Shown: positions 7,099-16,350, counted from the stretch's first letter. The stretch: DNA of 43,890 bases from Planctomycetaceae bacterium (GCA_947480055.1 CANKBX010000005.1:1-43890), one strand, 5' to 3'. The notes: generated by a model not told the origin, from the sequence alone. Made by a program: numbers and translations.

Positions 7099-8382
7099 TT
7101 AACGCACCAAACGCGCCCGCCCGGGCATCGCTTGAGTAGTGAGTTCATCAATAACGTCGGTGAATTCAAGAAGAGCCGAACCATGCTCCTCTACAGATCC
7201 AAGAATCGCTGTTCCCAAACGCGCTTGGGCATTCAGTTCCATCTGAAGCGCCGTATCGGGGGCGTAGCAATGCGACTCAAAAGAAACTATCGCTGAGCCA
7301 GCTATTCTCCAAGGCGCTGTTGCGCCCCGTTGTATAAACCAGTACCCAGACCAATCGCCAATTCCGTCCGCGGGCGTTCCTTCCATCACACTGCTTTGGC
7401 CCACTCTCAACAATGCTGAATTTGCCAATTGAATTGTTGCGTGATCGAATTGCAAATTGCAAGTTCCACGAATAAATATCCCTTTCACAAATTGATGCAG
7501 GCCCGGGTCAAGAATGACGGTTCCACCACTAGCTTGCAGAAACCCATGCACGCCTGGAGCAACATGAGTCACGCCGATATTGTCATGATCGATGTCTGGT
7601 AGTTCCTCTGCAGGCACTACAAAAGCAGGCAAATCAATTGCATTCATGGGATCAGCAGGAATCACTTCAGACTCCTGCACAACGCCGTCCACAGCCAACT
7701 TGGTCTGTGGATCTATTGTTCCTGGCAGGCGCAACACAGTAAGTTGCATTGATGCATTAGGCAAAATCTGGCAAGCATTCGCGTTGATTGATCGCACCGA
7801 CACACCGCCCTTGGAAACCAGCCGGGCCTGATTATCTAAAGCAATCCCGCTAGATGTTTCCGCATTCAAAAGCAGTGAAGTGGTATTGCGCGGAGGGTTG
7901 TAAACGGCAATGCTCACGCGTTCAAATGCCATTGGCGATGTGCCAAAGAATCCGCCAAGCACCAAGCCAGGGGAACCATTGGGATGATCCGGCGCAAATC
8001 GCACACGCGCTCGAACAGCGGGCCCACCATCTGAGTCAACGGTAAAAACTCGAAGTTCATCGTCCCAGTGGCCAAATTCAACATCGCCTCCTCCACCTGG
8101 ACCGTTTCCAATAGTGACCACGATCGGACCATTTGGTCCCATATTGCCCGCAGCTGCTGCTTGGGCATCATCTCGGACATCATCGCCACTGTCCCTGTAT
8201 CGGGCCGCGGCGGCCAAAGCAACGGCATCCGCGGCAAACTTGGCGCTGGTTACTGAACGAACCGCCAATCCAATTTCCACGCCAAACCACGCCATCATTA
8301 AGACCACCGGTAGAAAAATGATCACGGTGGCCGTGGATGCGCCCCTTCTATTGGACCAAATAAGTTCAGTTGAATTACGCAT
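7099..8382 (-). CDS. TadG-like pilus assembly / Flp-associated membrane protein
   Basis: A 427-residue protein with an N-terminal pilin-like segment: basic NRRG, then ASTATVIIFLPVVLMMAWF as a hydrophobic helix, then AVRSVTSAKFAADAVALAAA, the typical start of TadE/TadG proteins. Most of the chain (about 75-427) is a periplasmic or exported part with many Val, Asp and Gly residues and no motif I can name. The ATG at 8382 is chosen over a TTG at 8391 because GGAA lies at a workable distance only for the ATG. It is divergent from tadV, with 81 nt between starts, so control of the two units may be shared. TadG-like proteins are thought to be minor pilins or anchors of Tad pili; the assignment rests on the N terminus and the location. 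Confidence 0.72.
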   Translation of the reverse strand: MRNSTELIWSNRRGASTATVIIFLPVVLMMAWFGVEIGLAVRSVTSAKFAADAVALAAAARYRDSGDDVRDDAQAAAAGNMGPNGPIVVTIGNGPGGGGDVEFGHWDDELRVFTVDSDGGPAVRARVRFAPDHPNGSPGLVLGGFFGTSPMAFERVSIAVYNPPRNTTSLLLNAETSSGIALDNQARLVSKGGVSVRSINANACQILPNASMQLTVLRLPGTIDPQTKLAVDGVVQESEVIPADPMNAIDLPAFVVPAEELPDIDHDNIGVTHVAPGVHGFLQASGGTVILDPGLHQFVKGIFIRGTCNLQFDHATIQLANSALLRVGQSSVMEGTPADGIGDWSGYWFIQRGATAPWRIAGSAIVSFESHCYAPDTALQMELNAQARLGTAILGSVEEHGSALLEFTDVIDELTTQAMPGRARLVR

Positions 8383-8463
8383 AAATTTCAAGTTCCACGT
8401 TGATTTTGCTACACTAGTTAGGATATTTCACAGAGTGAGATACCCACAAGGATAATAATATTA

Positions 8464-9111
8464 ATGTCTTCGATATTTCTAAATTTATTATGCTTTGACG
8501 TGCCTTTTGTAGGAAATGTGGCGCAATCAGAGCATGGACCCTCATTATGGGTCTGGATCTTGCTCATCGCAGCCGGAATCGTGGCAACCATTACCGATCT
8601 ACGCACTATGCTTATTCGAAATTGGCTCACTTTGCCACTACTAGTGGCAGGCCTTACTTACAGCGGTATTGTTGCCGGAACGCCTGGAGTTGTAGATTCG
8701 TTAGAGGGAGCCGGGGTGGCGGGAGGTGTATTTCTAGCTGCATATGCTTTCGCCCGCGGTGGCGCTGGCGATGCCAAATTAATGATGGCATTTGGATCAT
8801 GGGTTGGGTTTCAATGTTCGGCGGTGCTTTTATTAAGCGTGGCGATAGTAGGTTTTTTTGCAGCAATGGGGCTTATTGTTAAACGCTGCGGCATCACCCA
8901 AATTCCAAACGCTATTTTTCATCAAATTATGATGACCAGAATGGGCTTTTTACGATTTCTAAAGGGCCACAAGTTAAATCAAGATGAGAATGCCATCTAC
9001 CAAGCAGAACCTCAGCAGCGCCCTAAGTTATGGTTTCCATATGCTCCGTCCATCTTGCTTGGAACTATTGCCGCATGGTGGTATTGGGAACAATTTGGAG
9101 GAGTTCTATGA
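8464..9111 (+). CDS. tadV: Prepilin peptidase (A24 family, TadV/CpaA)
   Basis: A 215-residue membrane aspartic protease that cleaves and matures Flp prepilins and TadE-type pseudopilins. The two catalytic Asp residues are Asp45 (in TDLRTMLIRNWLTLP) and Asp103 (in GGAGD, the GxGD motif). About six hydrophobic segments are visible, as expected. The N-terminal methylase domain of PilD is absent, as in other TadV proteins. AAGGA precedes the ATG. The stop overlaps the tadE start by 4 nt (ATGA), so they are coupled. Confidence 0.9.
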   Translation: MSSIFLNLLCFDVPFVGNVAQSEHGPSLWVWILLIAAGIVATITDLRTMLIRNWLTLPLLVAGLTYSGIVAGTPGVVDSLEGAGVAGGVFLAAYAFARGGAGDAKLMMAFGSWVGFQCSAVLLLSVAIVGFFAAMGLIVKRCGITQIPNAIFHQIMMTRMGFLRFLKGHKLNQDENAIYQAEPQQRPKLWFPYAPSILLGTIAAWWYWEQFGGVL

Positions 9112-9524
9112 AATTGCACCGATTCAATCACTCTCGCCGCGGCTCTGAAAGTGCTGAGATGATTATAGCCCTTCCAGTGGTGATTTTATTGATTTTTGCG
9201 GGGTTTGAATATGGCTGGGTCGCCCTTAAATCAATCCAAATGGATCATGCCGCGCGCGTTGGTGCTCGAGTTGCGGCACTGTCTGGTTCCACATCTGCGG
9301 ACGTAGAAAATAAGGTAAATACAGCCCTTTTAAATTCTGGAATTGTGGGGGCAACACTTACCATTAATCCGCAAGATCCATCTACGGCACCACTTGGCAC
9401 CCCAATCACGGTTCTAATTGAGACCAATTATTCAAATGTGCAATTGCTTGGACTTAGCCGCATGATGCCACTGCCAGCCGTTCTGAAAGGGCGAGCCAGC
9501 ATGGTGAAGGAACCCGAGCCGTAA
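9108..9524 (+). CDS. tadE: TadE-like pseudopilin
   Basis: A 138-residue pseudopilin. The leader ends SRRG; the mature protein begins SESAE, with Glu at position 5, followed by the hydrophobic MIIALPVVILLIFAGFEYGW, a textbook TadE start. The remaining part is a small soluble domain. The ATG at 9108 has GGAGGAG just upstream and overlaps the tadV stop; an upstream in-frame start at 9030 lies inside tadV and would bury the leader. TadE is processed by TadV and is needed for Flp pilus assembly in the systems studied. Confidence 0.88.
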   Translation: MKLHRFNHSRRGSESAEMIIALPVVILLIFAGFEYGWVALKSIQMDHAARVGARVAALSGSTSADVENKVNTALLNSGIVGATLTINPQDPSTAPLGTPITVLIETNYSNVQLLGLSRMMPLPAVLKGRASMVKEPEP

Positions 9525-9671
9525 ATCACAGTTTGGGCAAGAACCGCTTGTCAATTCGGGGGCAAAATATTTCATTTCAACTCAGTTTCTGCATGATTTG
9601 TGCCGATAGTCACATGACTGTTGAATCAAGACTGAGCTTACGTAACTCCAGCAAATCGCAGAAATGTAACC

Positions 9672-12005
9672 ATGTCCACAACTCGTTTGATCATGATCGG
9701 CCTTGTCATGGCGGTGGTTGCCGCCCTGCTGGCTGTATTTGTGCAATTTGTCTTTGTCGCTGGCGGCAGTTCTGAAGGGCAGAGCTCTGCTCAAATGGTT
9801 GTTACTGCCCAGGAATTCCCCGCGGGGCACAAGCTTATTGCAAACGATCTTGTTGCCGCGCCAGCCAAAGCAATGGCCAATGGGAAAAAAGGGATTGCGT
9901 CAATGCAATCGGTTGTGGGTCGCACTTTGGTGATGCCCATGAAAAAAGGGCAGGCGATCACGGCCGAGGATCTTGTTGTGCAAGGATCTGGATCCTTGAT
10001 CGCCAGCCAAATTCCACCTGGATACCGCGCAATAGTTGTGTCGCTACGCGATCCCGCTCCAGGCGTTGTGCTTTACCCAGGTGCGCTTGTGGACATTCTT
10101 GCCACTATGGAAGCGCCGGGAACAGGAAATGCGCAGCGAGAAAAAATCACGCGAACAGTGCAGGAACGCATGCGTGTTCTTGCGGTGAATGACGAAACCG
10201 TTGGAGGCAAACCAAACGAAATAACTGATCGCCGCAATACAAACCAACGCAAACTTTCTGTAACACTGGCCGTGACTCCCGAGCAAGCTGCGCAAATCGA
10301 ACTCGCAAGCGCACGCGGCACAATTGGAATTACTTTGCGATCCGATGACGACGCCAATCCAGACTTGGGTCAATTTGCCACGGCTACAACAAAGTCGCTC
10401 ATGGGTATTGTGTCAGATGAAGCTGCGCCAGTCGCAGAAGACCCTGTGGCAAAGGGCACCAAAAAATCCAATGAAACCGCGCCAACGTATGCGCCCTCTG
10501 TTTCCAAGCAAACAAAAATGTTGGAATCCAAGATTTGCCGCATCTTTAACGTGAATCTTCAGGTTGAGGAAATTCAAGGAACCGTGGCGCTGCGTGGCAC
10601 TATGCCAGACATTGCAACGGCAAACTTAATCCAAGCCTTTATGACTGCCTCGGGATTAAAGTGGGTTGACCTCACCCACATCGCTGGCGTGCAACAAGTG
10701 CAATTGCGTGTGCGCATTGCCGAGGCAAGCCGATATGCATTGCGCGAGTTGGCATTTGGCGCGGTGGCCGGCGGCAATTCGTTTTTCGGTGGCTACCAAG
10801 CTCCGGGCGGAACCCCATTCCAACCAGTCTCAATTTCGCCGGGCGCTGGCGCGCAACAAACAGCCACCGTCGGTGGCAACGTCGCCACTGAAGCAAGCGG
10901 TGTCACCAGTCCAAACTTTGGATTCGATAAGAACGCAGTTACAAGCGCTGTGACTTTATTTGGAGGCGTTCCAGGCTCTGATTTGGAATTTTATATTCAA
11001 GCTCTTTCTGAGAATCGATATGTTCGTTTGCTTGCAGAACCCAACTTGGTTGCCATCAGCGGAGAACGCGCCACGTTTTTAGTTGGAGGCGCGTTTCCAA
11101 TTCCGGTTGTGCAAAACTCTGGCGCAAGTAGTTCGGTGACTATTGAGTACAAAGAGTTTGGTGTGCGATTGAACTTCCGCCCCGAAGTGCTTGGTCAAGG
11201 ACGCATTCGTTTAGAAGTGGCGCCTGAAGTCAGTGAGTTAAGCGAGATTGGTTCGCTGCGACAAAACGGATTCACCGTTCCAAGCGTGATTACGCGAAGA
11301 TCTAGCACCACCGTGGAACTGGGAAGCGGTCAATCTTTCGCCATGGCTGGCTTGCTTCGCACCAAGGAACAGGGACGCGTTTCAAAGGTTCCAATTCTTG
11401 GAGATATTCCCGTGCTTGGCGTGCTATTTCGAAGCGTTCGATATGAAGAGGATCAGACCGAATTGGTGGTGATGGTCACGGCTGAATTGGTTGAACCACT
11501 TGACAATGGAACCGTACGTCCGCTGCCTGGCGATCTGCATGAAGCTCCGAATGATTGGGAATTGTTTATGGAAGGTTCTCTCGCTGGGGCAACCAAAGCT
11601 GGCAAGCCGCTAGAGCGATTGAAAGCTCTTGGCTTGGCGGGTCTGCGTGGTCCAGGCGCTTTGCGCAGACCTGACGACGCGCGAGTTTCAGCCGCCGATG
11701 TATTTCCGGCAACAACAAGCGTTGAGGTTGAACAAAAAGTGCAACCTGAACCGTCAACAACCACTCCGGTTGTCAATGTAATTCCCGCCACGCTTGAGCC
11801 CGAACCATCTGCAACTACGCCAGTTGTCAATGAAATCCCCGCCACGTTTGAGCCGCAGCCATCCACAACCACGCCGATTTTGAATGAAATTCCCGCCACG
11901 CTGGAACCCCAGCCATCCATAACCACGCCAACTGAAAATCAAATTCCCGCCACGCTGGAAACTTTGCCTCAAGCCACGGTTCCCAACGAGACCAAGACCC
12001 CGTGA
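9672..12005 (+). CDS. CpaB-CpaC fusion: Flp pilus assembly protein and secretin in one chain
   Basis: A 777-residue protein that joins two normally separate Tad components. Residues 1-30 hold a transmembrane anchor; 38-110 form the SAF-like domain and about 115-235 the rest of CpaB/RcpC (QIPPGYRAIVVSL, YPGALVDIL). From about 282 a BON-like segment (CRIFNVNLQVEEIQGTVALR) leads into a secretin domain (about 325-605) with LLAEPNLVAISGERATFLVGG, the VTIEYKEFGVRLNFRPEV strand and VPILGDIPVLGVLF. The usual N-terminal pilus-associated domain of CpaC is missing. A tail with four 18-residue Pro/Thr repeats (693-764) ends the protein. There is no stop codon or frameshift between the halves. No clear Shine-Dalgarno site; 147 nt separate it from tadE. 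It overlaps tadA. Confidence 0.85.
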   Translation: MSTTRLIMIGLVMAVVAALLAVFVQFVFVAGGSSEGQSSAQMVVTAQEFPAGHKLIANDLVAAPAKAMANGKKGIASMQSVVGRTLVMPMKKGQAITAEDLVVQGSGSLIASQIPPGYRAIVVSLRDPAPGVVLYPGALVDILATMEAPGTGNAQREKITRTVQERMRVLAVNDETVGGKPNEITDRRNTNQRKLSVTLAVTPEQAAQIELASARGTIGITLRSDDDANPDLGQFATATTKSLMGIVSDEAAPVAEDPVAKGTKKSNETAPTYAPSVSKQTKMLESKICRIFNVNLQVEEIQGTVALRGTMPDIATANLIQAFMTASGLKWVDLTHIAGVQQVQLRVRIAEASRYALRELAFGAVAGGNSFFGGYQAPGGTPFQPVSISPGAGAQQTATVGGNVATEASGVTSPNFGFDKNAVTSAVTLFGGVPGSDLEFYIQALSENRYVRLLAEPNLVAISGERATFLVGGAFPIPVVQNSGASSSVTIEYKEFGVRLNFRPEVLGQGRIRLEVAPEVSELSEIGSLRQNGFTVPSVITRRSSTTVELGSGQSFAMAGLLRTKEQGRVSKVPILGDIPVLGVLFRSVRYEEDQTELVVMVTAELVEPLDNGTVRPLPGDLHEAPNDWELFMEGSLAGATKAGKPLERLKALGLAGLRGPGALRRPDDARVSAADVFPATTSVEVEQKVQPEPSTTTPVVNVIPATLEPEPSATTPVVNEIPATFEPQPSTTTPILNEIPATLEPQPSITTPTENQIPATLETLPQATVPNETKTP
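11748..11963 (+). repeat. Four 54-bp tandem repeats encoding a Pro/Thr-rich tail
   Basis: Four in-frame units of 18 codons (consensus EPSTTTPVVNEIPATLEP) form residues 693-764 of the CpaB-CpaC fusion. Units differ at several positions, in both the first and second base of codons, so the array is not very recent. Its composition suggests an extended, flexible segment at the C terminus of the secretin. Confidence 0.9.
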
Positions 12006-13312
12006 GTGACGCGAAGATCGTCAGCCCAATGAACGCCGCGGCGCTTGCCACACTGCGACGCGAACTGCACACGCGCCTTTTAAGCACATTTGATTTTGCC
12101 GCCGCGGACCAAATGAACCGCGATCAACTTGTCGCCGAGTGCAGCAAGCGCGTGGGAAAAATGCTGGAGCAAGGAACGCCTATTTCCAACCAAGAACAAG
12201 CGTGGCTTGTGCAAGGCGTGTTGGATGACATGTTTGGACTTGGGCCACTTGAGCCACTGCTCAGCAACGAATCGATCACCGACATTCTTGTTGTGAGTCC
12301 AGATCGAGTCTTCGTTGAGCGTCAAGGTCGTTTAGAAAAATGCGATGCGCAATTTCGCGACGAGGCACATTTGATGCATGTGATTCAGCGCTTAGTTCGC
12401 AACACGGGCCGACGCATTGACGAACTCAGTCCAATGGTGGACACGCGTCTATCCGATGGTTCACGCATCAATGCGATTATTCCCCCGCTTGCCGTGGATG
12501 GCGCCCAACTGAGCATCCGACGCTTTCCGAAGATCGCGCTTGGATTACATGGACTTGTCAAAATAGGAACGCTCACCAATGCCACCGCGGATCTGCTTCG
12601 AGCCATGGTGGCGGGTCGACTGAATGTGATCTTCTCGGGTGGTACGGGCGTTGGAAAAACAACAATGCTCAATGCCGCCTCGGTGGCCATTCCCACCACT
12701 GAACGCGTGATCACCATTGAAGATGCAGCGGAACTACGACTCGAGGGCGGCCACATTGTTCGTTTAGAGTCGCGAGCTGCAAATGTGGAGGGCGTTGGCG
12801 CCATCGAAACGAGAGAACTTCTTCGCAACGCGCTTCGCATGCGGCCCGACCGAATCATTGTGGGTGAATGTCGCGGCGCAGAAACGTTTGACATGATGCA
12901 GGCAATGAACACGGGCCATGAAGGCTCCATGACCACTTTGCACGCCAACAGCGCCAAAGACACGCTCACCAGACTTGAGTCCATGCTTTCCATGGGTGGC
13001 TTTGAAATGCCCATTCGAGTGCTTCGTGAATACATCGCATCAGCGATCGACGTTGTGGTGCATTTGGCGCGCCTACCTGATGGCCGGCGTGTGGTGAACG
13101 AAATTGTGGAGTTGTGCGGCAGCGACGAAAATGGAATTAAAATCGCGGTGCTGCAGAAATTTCAACTTGAAGGCGTGCGTGATGGCAAAGCCATTGGCAA
13201 ATTTGTGGCCACCGGAATTCAGCCACAGTTTCTAGAGCGCCTACAATCTCGCGGAATTATGCTTAGTCCTGCAGTATTTGCAGCCGGAGCGCTCCAAGCG
13301 GAGAACCAATAG
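12002..13312 (+). CDS. tadA: Tad pilus secretion ATPase
   Basis: A 436-residue hexameric ATPase of the VirB11/CpaF type that powers Flp pilus extension at the inner membrane. Walker A is GGTGVGKTT (213-221), the Walker B region IIVGE (285-289, preceded by RMRPDR), and the His box HEGSMTTLHA (306-315). The start is a GTG at 12002 that overlaps the stop of the CpaB-CpaC gene (GTGA), pointing to translational coupling. It is followed 2 nt later by tadB. Length is normal for the family. Confidence 0.94.
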   Translation: MSDAKIVSPMNAAALATLRRELHTRLLSTFDFAAADQMNRDQLVAECSKRVGKMLEQGTPISNQEQAWLVQGVLDDMFGLGPLEPLLSNESITDILVVSPDRVFVERQGRLEKCDAQFRDEAHLMHVIQRLVRNTGRRIDELSPMVDTRLSDGSRINAIIPPLAVDGAQLSIRRFPKIALGLHGLVKIGTLTNATADLLRAMVAGRLNVIFSGGTGVGKTTMLNAASVAIPTTERVITIEDAAELRLEGGHIVRLESRAANVEGVGAIETRELLRNALRMRPDRIIVGECRGAETFDMMQAMNTGHEGSMTTLHANSAKDTLTRLESMLSMGGFEMPIRVLREYIASAIDVVVHLARLPDGRRVVNEIVELCGSDENGIKIAVLQKFQLEGVRDGKAIGKFVATGIQPQFLERLQSRGIMLSPAVFAAGALQAENQ

Positions 13313-13314
13313 CA

Positions 13315-14169
13315 ATGACCTTGCAGACCCTGCTGCTGCCCATACTTTCGGCGGCCATTGCAATGACGGCGTGGATATTTTTTATGCGGCGAATGAGCAA
13401 CCGCGCCAACGCTCCCACTACCGCCACGGCAGAAACCCCGGAAAAAATCAAAGACAAGAACACGCGCTCGCCATTTCCTTTGGTCATTGGACTAGTGTTG
13501 GGGGGATTTATCTGGGTCATTGCCGAACGTCCAACATTGGCTATTGCCGCTTTCGTGCTGTGCTATGGCGTGAGCGAGATGCTGCGCATTCGCAAACAAA
13601 AAATACAACTGGTGCTCGAAGAGCAATACGCAATTGAAGCGGTTGGTGGCGCAAGCCGCTCATTGAGAGCCGGAATCCCTTTATCGGGAATGCTGCAGAT
13701 TCTTTCCGTGGAAACTCGTGGCCAAACGCAAATGGCGTTTCGACAAATCATTCAGCGCGAAGCCATGGGCGAAGAGTTGGCGATCGCAATTCGGCGTGTG
13801 TTGCTGCAATCGCCACTGTCCACGCTGCGTGCGTTTGGCTTGGCGTTGATCATTCAAATATCCGCCGGTGGAAATTTGGCCGACACCACCGATCGGCTTG
13901 CCCGCTCGCTAGTTGATCGCACAAGAGTGCTGCGCCGTTCCAAGGCGATTGTTGCCTACGCACGCGCGGCAGCCATTGTGCTTGCGGTGCTTCCGCCGAT
14001 CGTGGTTGCCTTGATGTGCGTGATGGTGGAAGGCTATAGCGAATTCTTGTTTGATCGAACCGAAGGCAACACTATTTTGGGCGTCGCGGTGGTTCTCGTT
14101 GTGATTGGGCTCACCTCTATACAGCGATTCGGCCGTATTGAATTGCAGAAAAAATGGAAGCCAACATGA
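13315..14169 (+). CDS. tadB: Tad pilus inner-membrane platform protein TadB
   Basis: A 284-residue GspF-type membrane protein that forms the platform with TadC on which TadA acts. Hydrophobic segments are at about 1-23, 56-84 and two near the C terminus (about 220-245 and 258-275), with the cytoplasmic T2SSF domain (about 110-215) between them. The segment AVGGASRSLRAGIPL is typical of the T2SSF start in TadB. It lies 2 nt after tadA and overlaps tadC. Confidence 0.88.
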   Translation: MTLQTLLLPILSAAIAMTAWIFFMRRMSNRANAPTTATAETPEKIKDKNTRSPFPLVIGLVLGGFIWVIAERPTLAIAAFVLCYGVSEMLRIRKQKIQLVLEEQYAIEAVGGASRSLRAGIPLSGMLQILSVETRGQTQMAFRQIIQREAMGEELAIAIRRVLLQSPLSTLRAFGLALIIQISAGGNLADTTDRLARSLVDRTRVLRRSKAIVAYARAAAIVLAVLPPIVVALMCVMVEGYSEFLFDRTEGNTILGVAVVLVVIGLTSIQRFGRIELQKKWKPT

Positions 14170-15035
14170 TCATGCTGCCGCTGATCGCAGGCTTCGCAAC
14201 CCTGGTTGCCGTGGTGGTGCTTGGCTTGAAAAGTCGATCCGCCGCGCAATTCAGTTCCAACATCACTGCTGACGCAGGAACCGAAAGTTGGATGCTTGAT
14301 GAAAAACCGATTGGTCTAACTTCATTGCTGCCAATTTCTTTGCGCACCAGACTCATTACCGCCGGCCTTGCGTCACCAACTCAGCAAATGAAATTTGTTG
14401 CCATTCACGTGCTGCTCACCATATCGGGGGCGTTGATATTGGGCTGGATGGCGTTTGACCAAGAGCCTTCACTCACGCCCACGGTTCTTGTTGGTTGCAT
14501 TGGTGGCGCCATTGGTTGGTGGCTGCCAAACTCATGGCTTGAAGTGCGCCTAGCACAGAGGCGCATAGATATTGTTTCGGAATTTCCTATCATGCTTGAT
14601 TTGCTGCAAATTTCTGTCCAAGGCGGCCTGGGACTTTCTGCCGCGTGGCTTGGCGTGGCGAAAACCTTGCGAGGCAGTGGCGACGCACTGGCCCAAGAAA
14701 TGAGGTTGGTTGAGTTAGAAGTGGGCTTTGGCGCTGGATGGAGAACAACCCTAGAAGCCACCACCGAACGAACTGGCGTGACTGAATTCCGATCCTTGGG
14801 CGCGCTGCTTGAGCAAACCGATCGATTTGGCACTGGACTTTCGCACATGATCCAGGTGCTTTCAGATTCCCTGCGCCATGAAGAACTTCAAGTTCTAGAG
14901 GAGCGCGCCCATCAAGCGTCGGTGAAAATGCTCTTTCCGCTTGCGGCCATGATGATGCCAGCCACACTTTTGCTGATTGTTGGACCGCTATTGTTGATGC
15001 TCTTTGAAGCACTTCAAGGCGCAGATGTGCGCTGA
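14166..15035 (+). CDS. tadC: Tad pilus inner-membrane platform protein TadC
   Basis: A 289-residue GspF-type membrane protein, partner of TadB. It has an N-terminal membrane segment, a paired hydrophobic region near 75-125, the T2SSF domain (EFPIMLDLLQISVQGGLGLS) and a final pair-like hydrophobic segment (LFPLAAMMMPATLLLIVGPL). I use the ATG at 14166, which overlaps the tadB stop (ATGA) and has GGAAG 5 nt upstream, rather than the ATG at 14154, which would use part of that site. It is co-transcribed with tadB. Confidence 0.88.
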   Translation: MIMLPLIAGFATLVAVVVLGLKSRSAAQFSSNITADAGTESWMLDEKPIGLTSLLPISLRTRLITAGLASPTQQMKFVAIHVLLTISGALILGWMAFDQEPSLTPTVLVGCIGGAIGWWLPNSWLEVRLAQRRIDIVSEFPIMLDLLQISVQGGLGLSAAWLGVAKTLRGSGDALAQEMRLVELEVGFGAGWRTTLEATTERTGVTEFRSLGALLEQTDRFGTGLSHMIQVLSDSLRHEELQVLEERAHQASVKMLFPLAAMMMPATLLLIVGPLLLMLFEALQGADVR

Positions 15036-15048
15036 ATCACCCAAAAAA

Positions 15049-15732
15049 ATGAAGAAATTCATCCGCAAGAGCACAAAGATGCCGATGAAAGAGACCATGA
15101 AAGCGTTCGTGATGCAAACCCAACTTCGCAACCAGATGCAGGCCCCAATCAATTTCAATTGTATACCTGGCGTTGCCCGCAATCTGCGCATGCCACTTGC
15201 ATTTACAACGCTCATTGCTGCCACTCTTTCGGTTGCTGCATGCAGCACTCCACCCAAGAAGCACACCGACAGTATTGTGATGAAAGACGAAGTGCAATAT
15301 GCCGTGGACAAAGAATTTGTGCGCGAGCCATTCAACGACCAAACTCGCTTGGGCGTGATTCGTCAGCGATCTCTGTACGAAGTTCACTTCAAACCAGATT
15401 CTGCGAAGTTGTCCAATCTTGGTCAACGCGATGTGGCAATTCTGGCCGAGGCATTGCGCAGCGAAGGCGGTCGCATTTCAGTGCCCAAAGGAATCGCCAG
15501 CGACACTTTGCATGCCGCAAGAATTGAGCAGGTTCGCCTGGCTTTGGTGGAGGCGGGTATTGACATGGCGCACGTGAAGATTGGCGATGAGGACGAGGGC
15601 GGCATTGGAAGCAGTACCCATGAAGCACTGCTTATCCAAGCGGACATACGCAAATCACCAATGAAAGAATCTGGTGGAAAGACTTTAAATAACACAGGTG
15701 ATGGCAAGCCTTCTGGTGGAGGCAACCCATGA
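15049..15732 (+). CDS. CpaD/OmpA-like pilus lipoprotein
   Basis: A lipoprotein predicted from the hydrophobic LAFTTLIAATLSVAAC segment, where the Cys would be acylated after cleavage. The soluble part contains VHFKPDSAKLSNLGQRDVAIL followed by an alternating region, which resembles the F..gSA.Ls.....L start of CpaD, a pilotin-like partner of the Tad secretin; an OmpA-like domain is the alternative. The last 25 residues are Gly/Lys/Ser-rich. The start is uncertain: 15049, 15097, 15136 and 15190 are all in frame, and the later ones would give a signal peptide of more normal length. It lies within the tad operon and overlaps tadD by 4 nt. Confidence 0.62.
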   Translation: MKKFIRKSTKMPMKETMKAFVMQTQLRNQMQAPINFNCIPGVARNLRMPLAFTTLIAATLSVAACSTPPKKHTDSIVMKDEVQYAVDKEFVREPFNDQTRLGVIRQRSLYEVHFKPDSAKLSNLGQRDVAILAEALRSEGGRISVPKGIASDTLHAARIEQVRLALVEAGIDMAHVKIGDEDEGGIGSSTHEALLIQADIRKSPMKESGGKTLNNTGDGKPSGGGNP

Positions 15733-16334
15733 TCAAGTTTCGAATGTTGCTTGCACGCGGCGCAACGGCAATGGCGGCAGCAATGCTTTTGCTTGCTCCG
15801 ATGAGTTGTGAATCAACGCCGGAAGTTTCCACCCCAGATTGGTTTGAAGGCGGCGCCATGAAGCCTGCTTCCGCGGAAACTCTGCAACTTACGGCGCGAG
15901 TGCTGGCCGCCAAAGGCGAAACCGCCAAGGCTGGATATATCTTGGATCGAATGTTTCAGCAATTTCCAAACTATCTAGGCACCTACACCGAGGGCGCCGA
16001 AGTGTTGTTGATCGACGGCCGCAATGCGGAAGCGATCAAGTGGCTGAATCGCGGACTTGAGAAATTTCCGAACCAACCCATTCTTATGAACAACCGCGGC
16101 ATGTGTCACTTGCTCGCCGCTGATCTTCCAGCCGCCACATCGGATTTTACCGCGGCCTACACAACGGATCCTGCCGATGCGGAATATGTTGCAAACCTTG
16201 CTCTAGTAAAGGCGCTTGGTGGAGACGATGCGGGGGCAACAGAACTTTGGAACCGCGTGCTTCCCCCAAGTGAAGTCCAGCGGAATATTGACATTGCCAT
16301 AAAGGCAAGACCAAACTTCCTGGTAAAAAAATAA
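15729..16334 (+). CDS. tadD: TadD-like TPR lipoprotein
   Basis: A 201-residue protein with a signal peptide ending LLLAPMSC, a likely lipoprotein site although the -3 to -1 residues are not ideal. The rest is helical and repeats the TPR pattern at about 53-85, 86-120, 121-154 and 155-187 (for example AEVLLIDGRNAEAIKWLNRGLEKFP). TadD proteins are TPR lipoproteins needed for assembly of the Tad secretin and pilus. The ATG overlaps the preceding stop. It is the last gene of the tad operon; a hairpin follows. Confidence 0.78.
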   Translation: MIKFRMLLARGATAMAAAMLLLAPMSCESTPEVSTPDWFEGGAMKPASAETLQLTARVLAAKGETAKAGYILDRMFQQFPNYLGTYTEGAEVLLIDGRNAEAIKWLNRGLEKFPNQPILMNNRGMCHLLAADLPAATSDFTAAYTTDPADAEYVANLALVKALGGDDAGATELWNRVLPPSEVQRNIDIAIKARPNFLVKK

Positions 16335-16350
16335 ATCCCGTGTGCGACTT

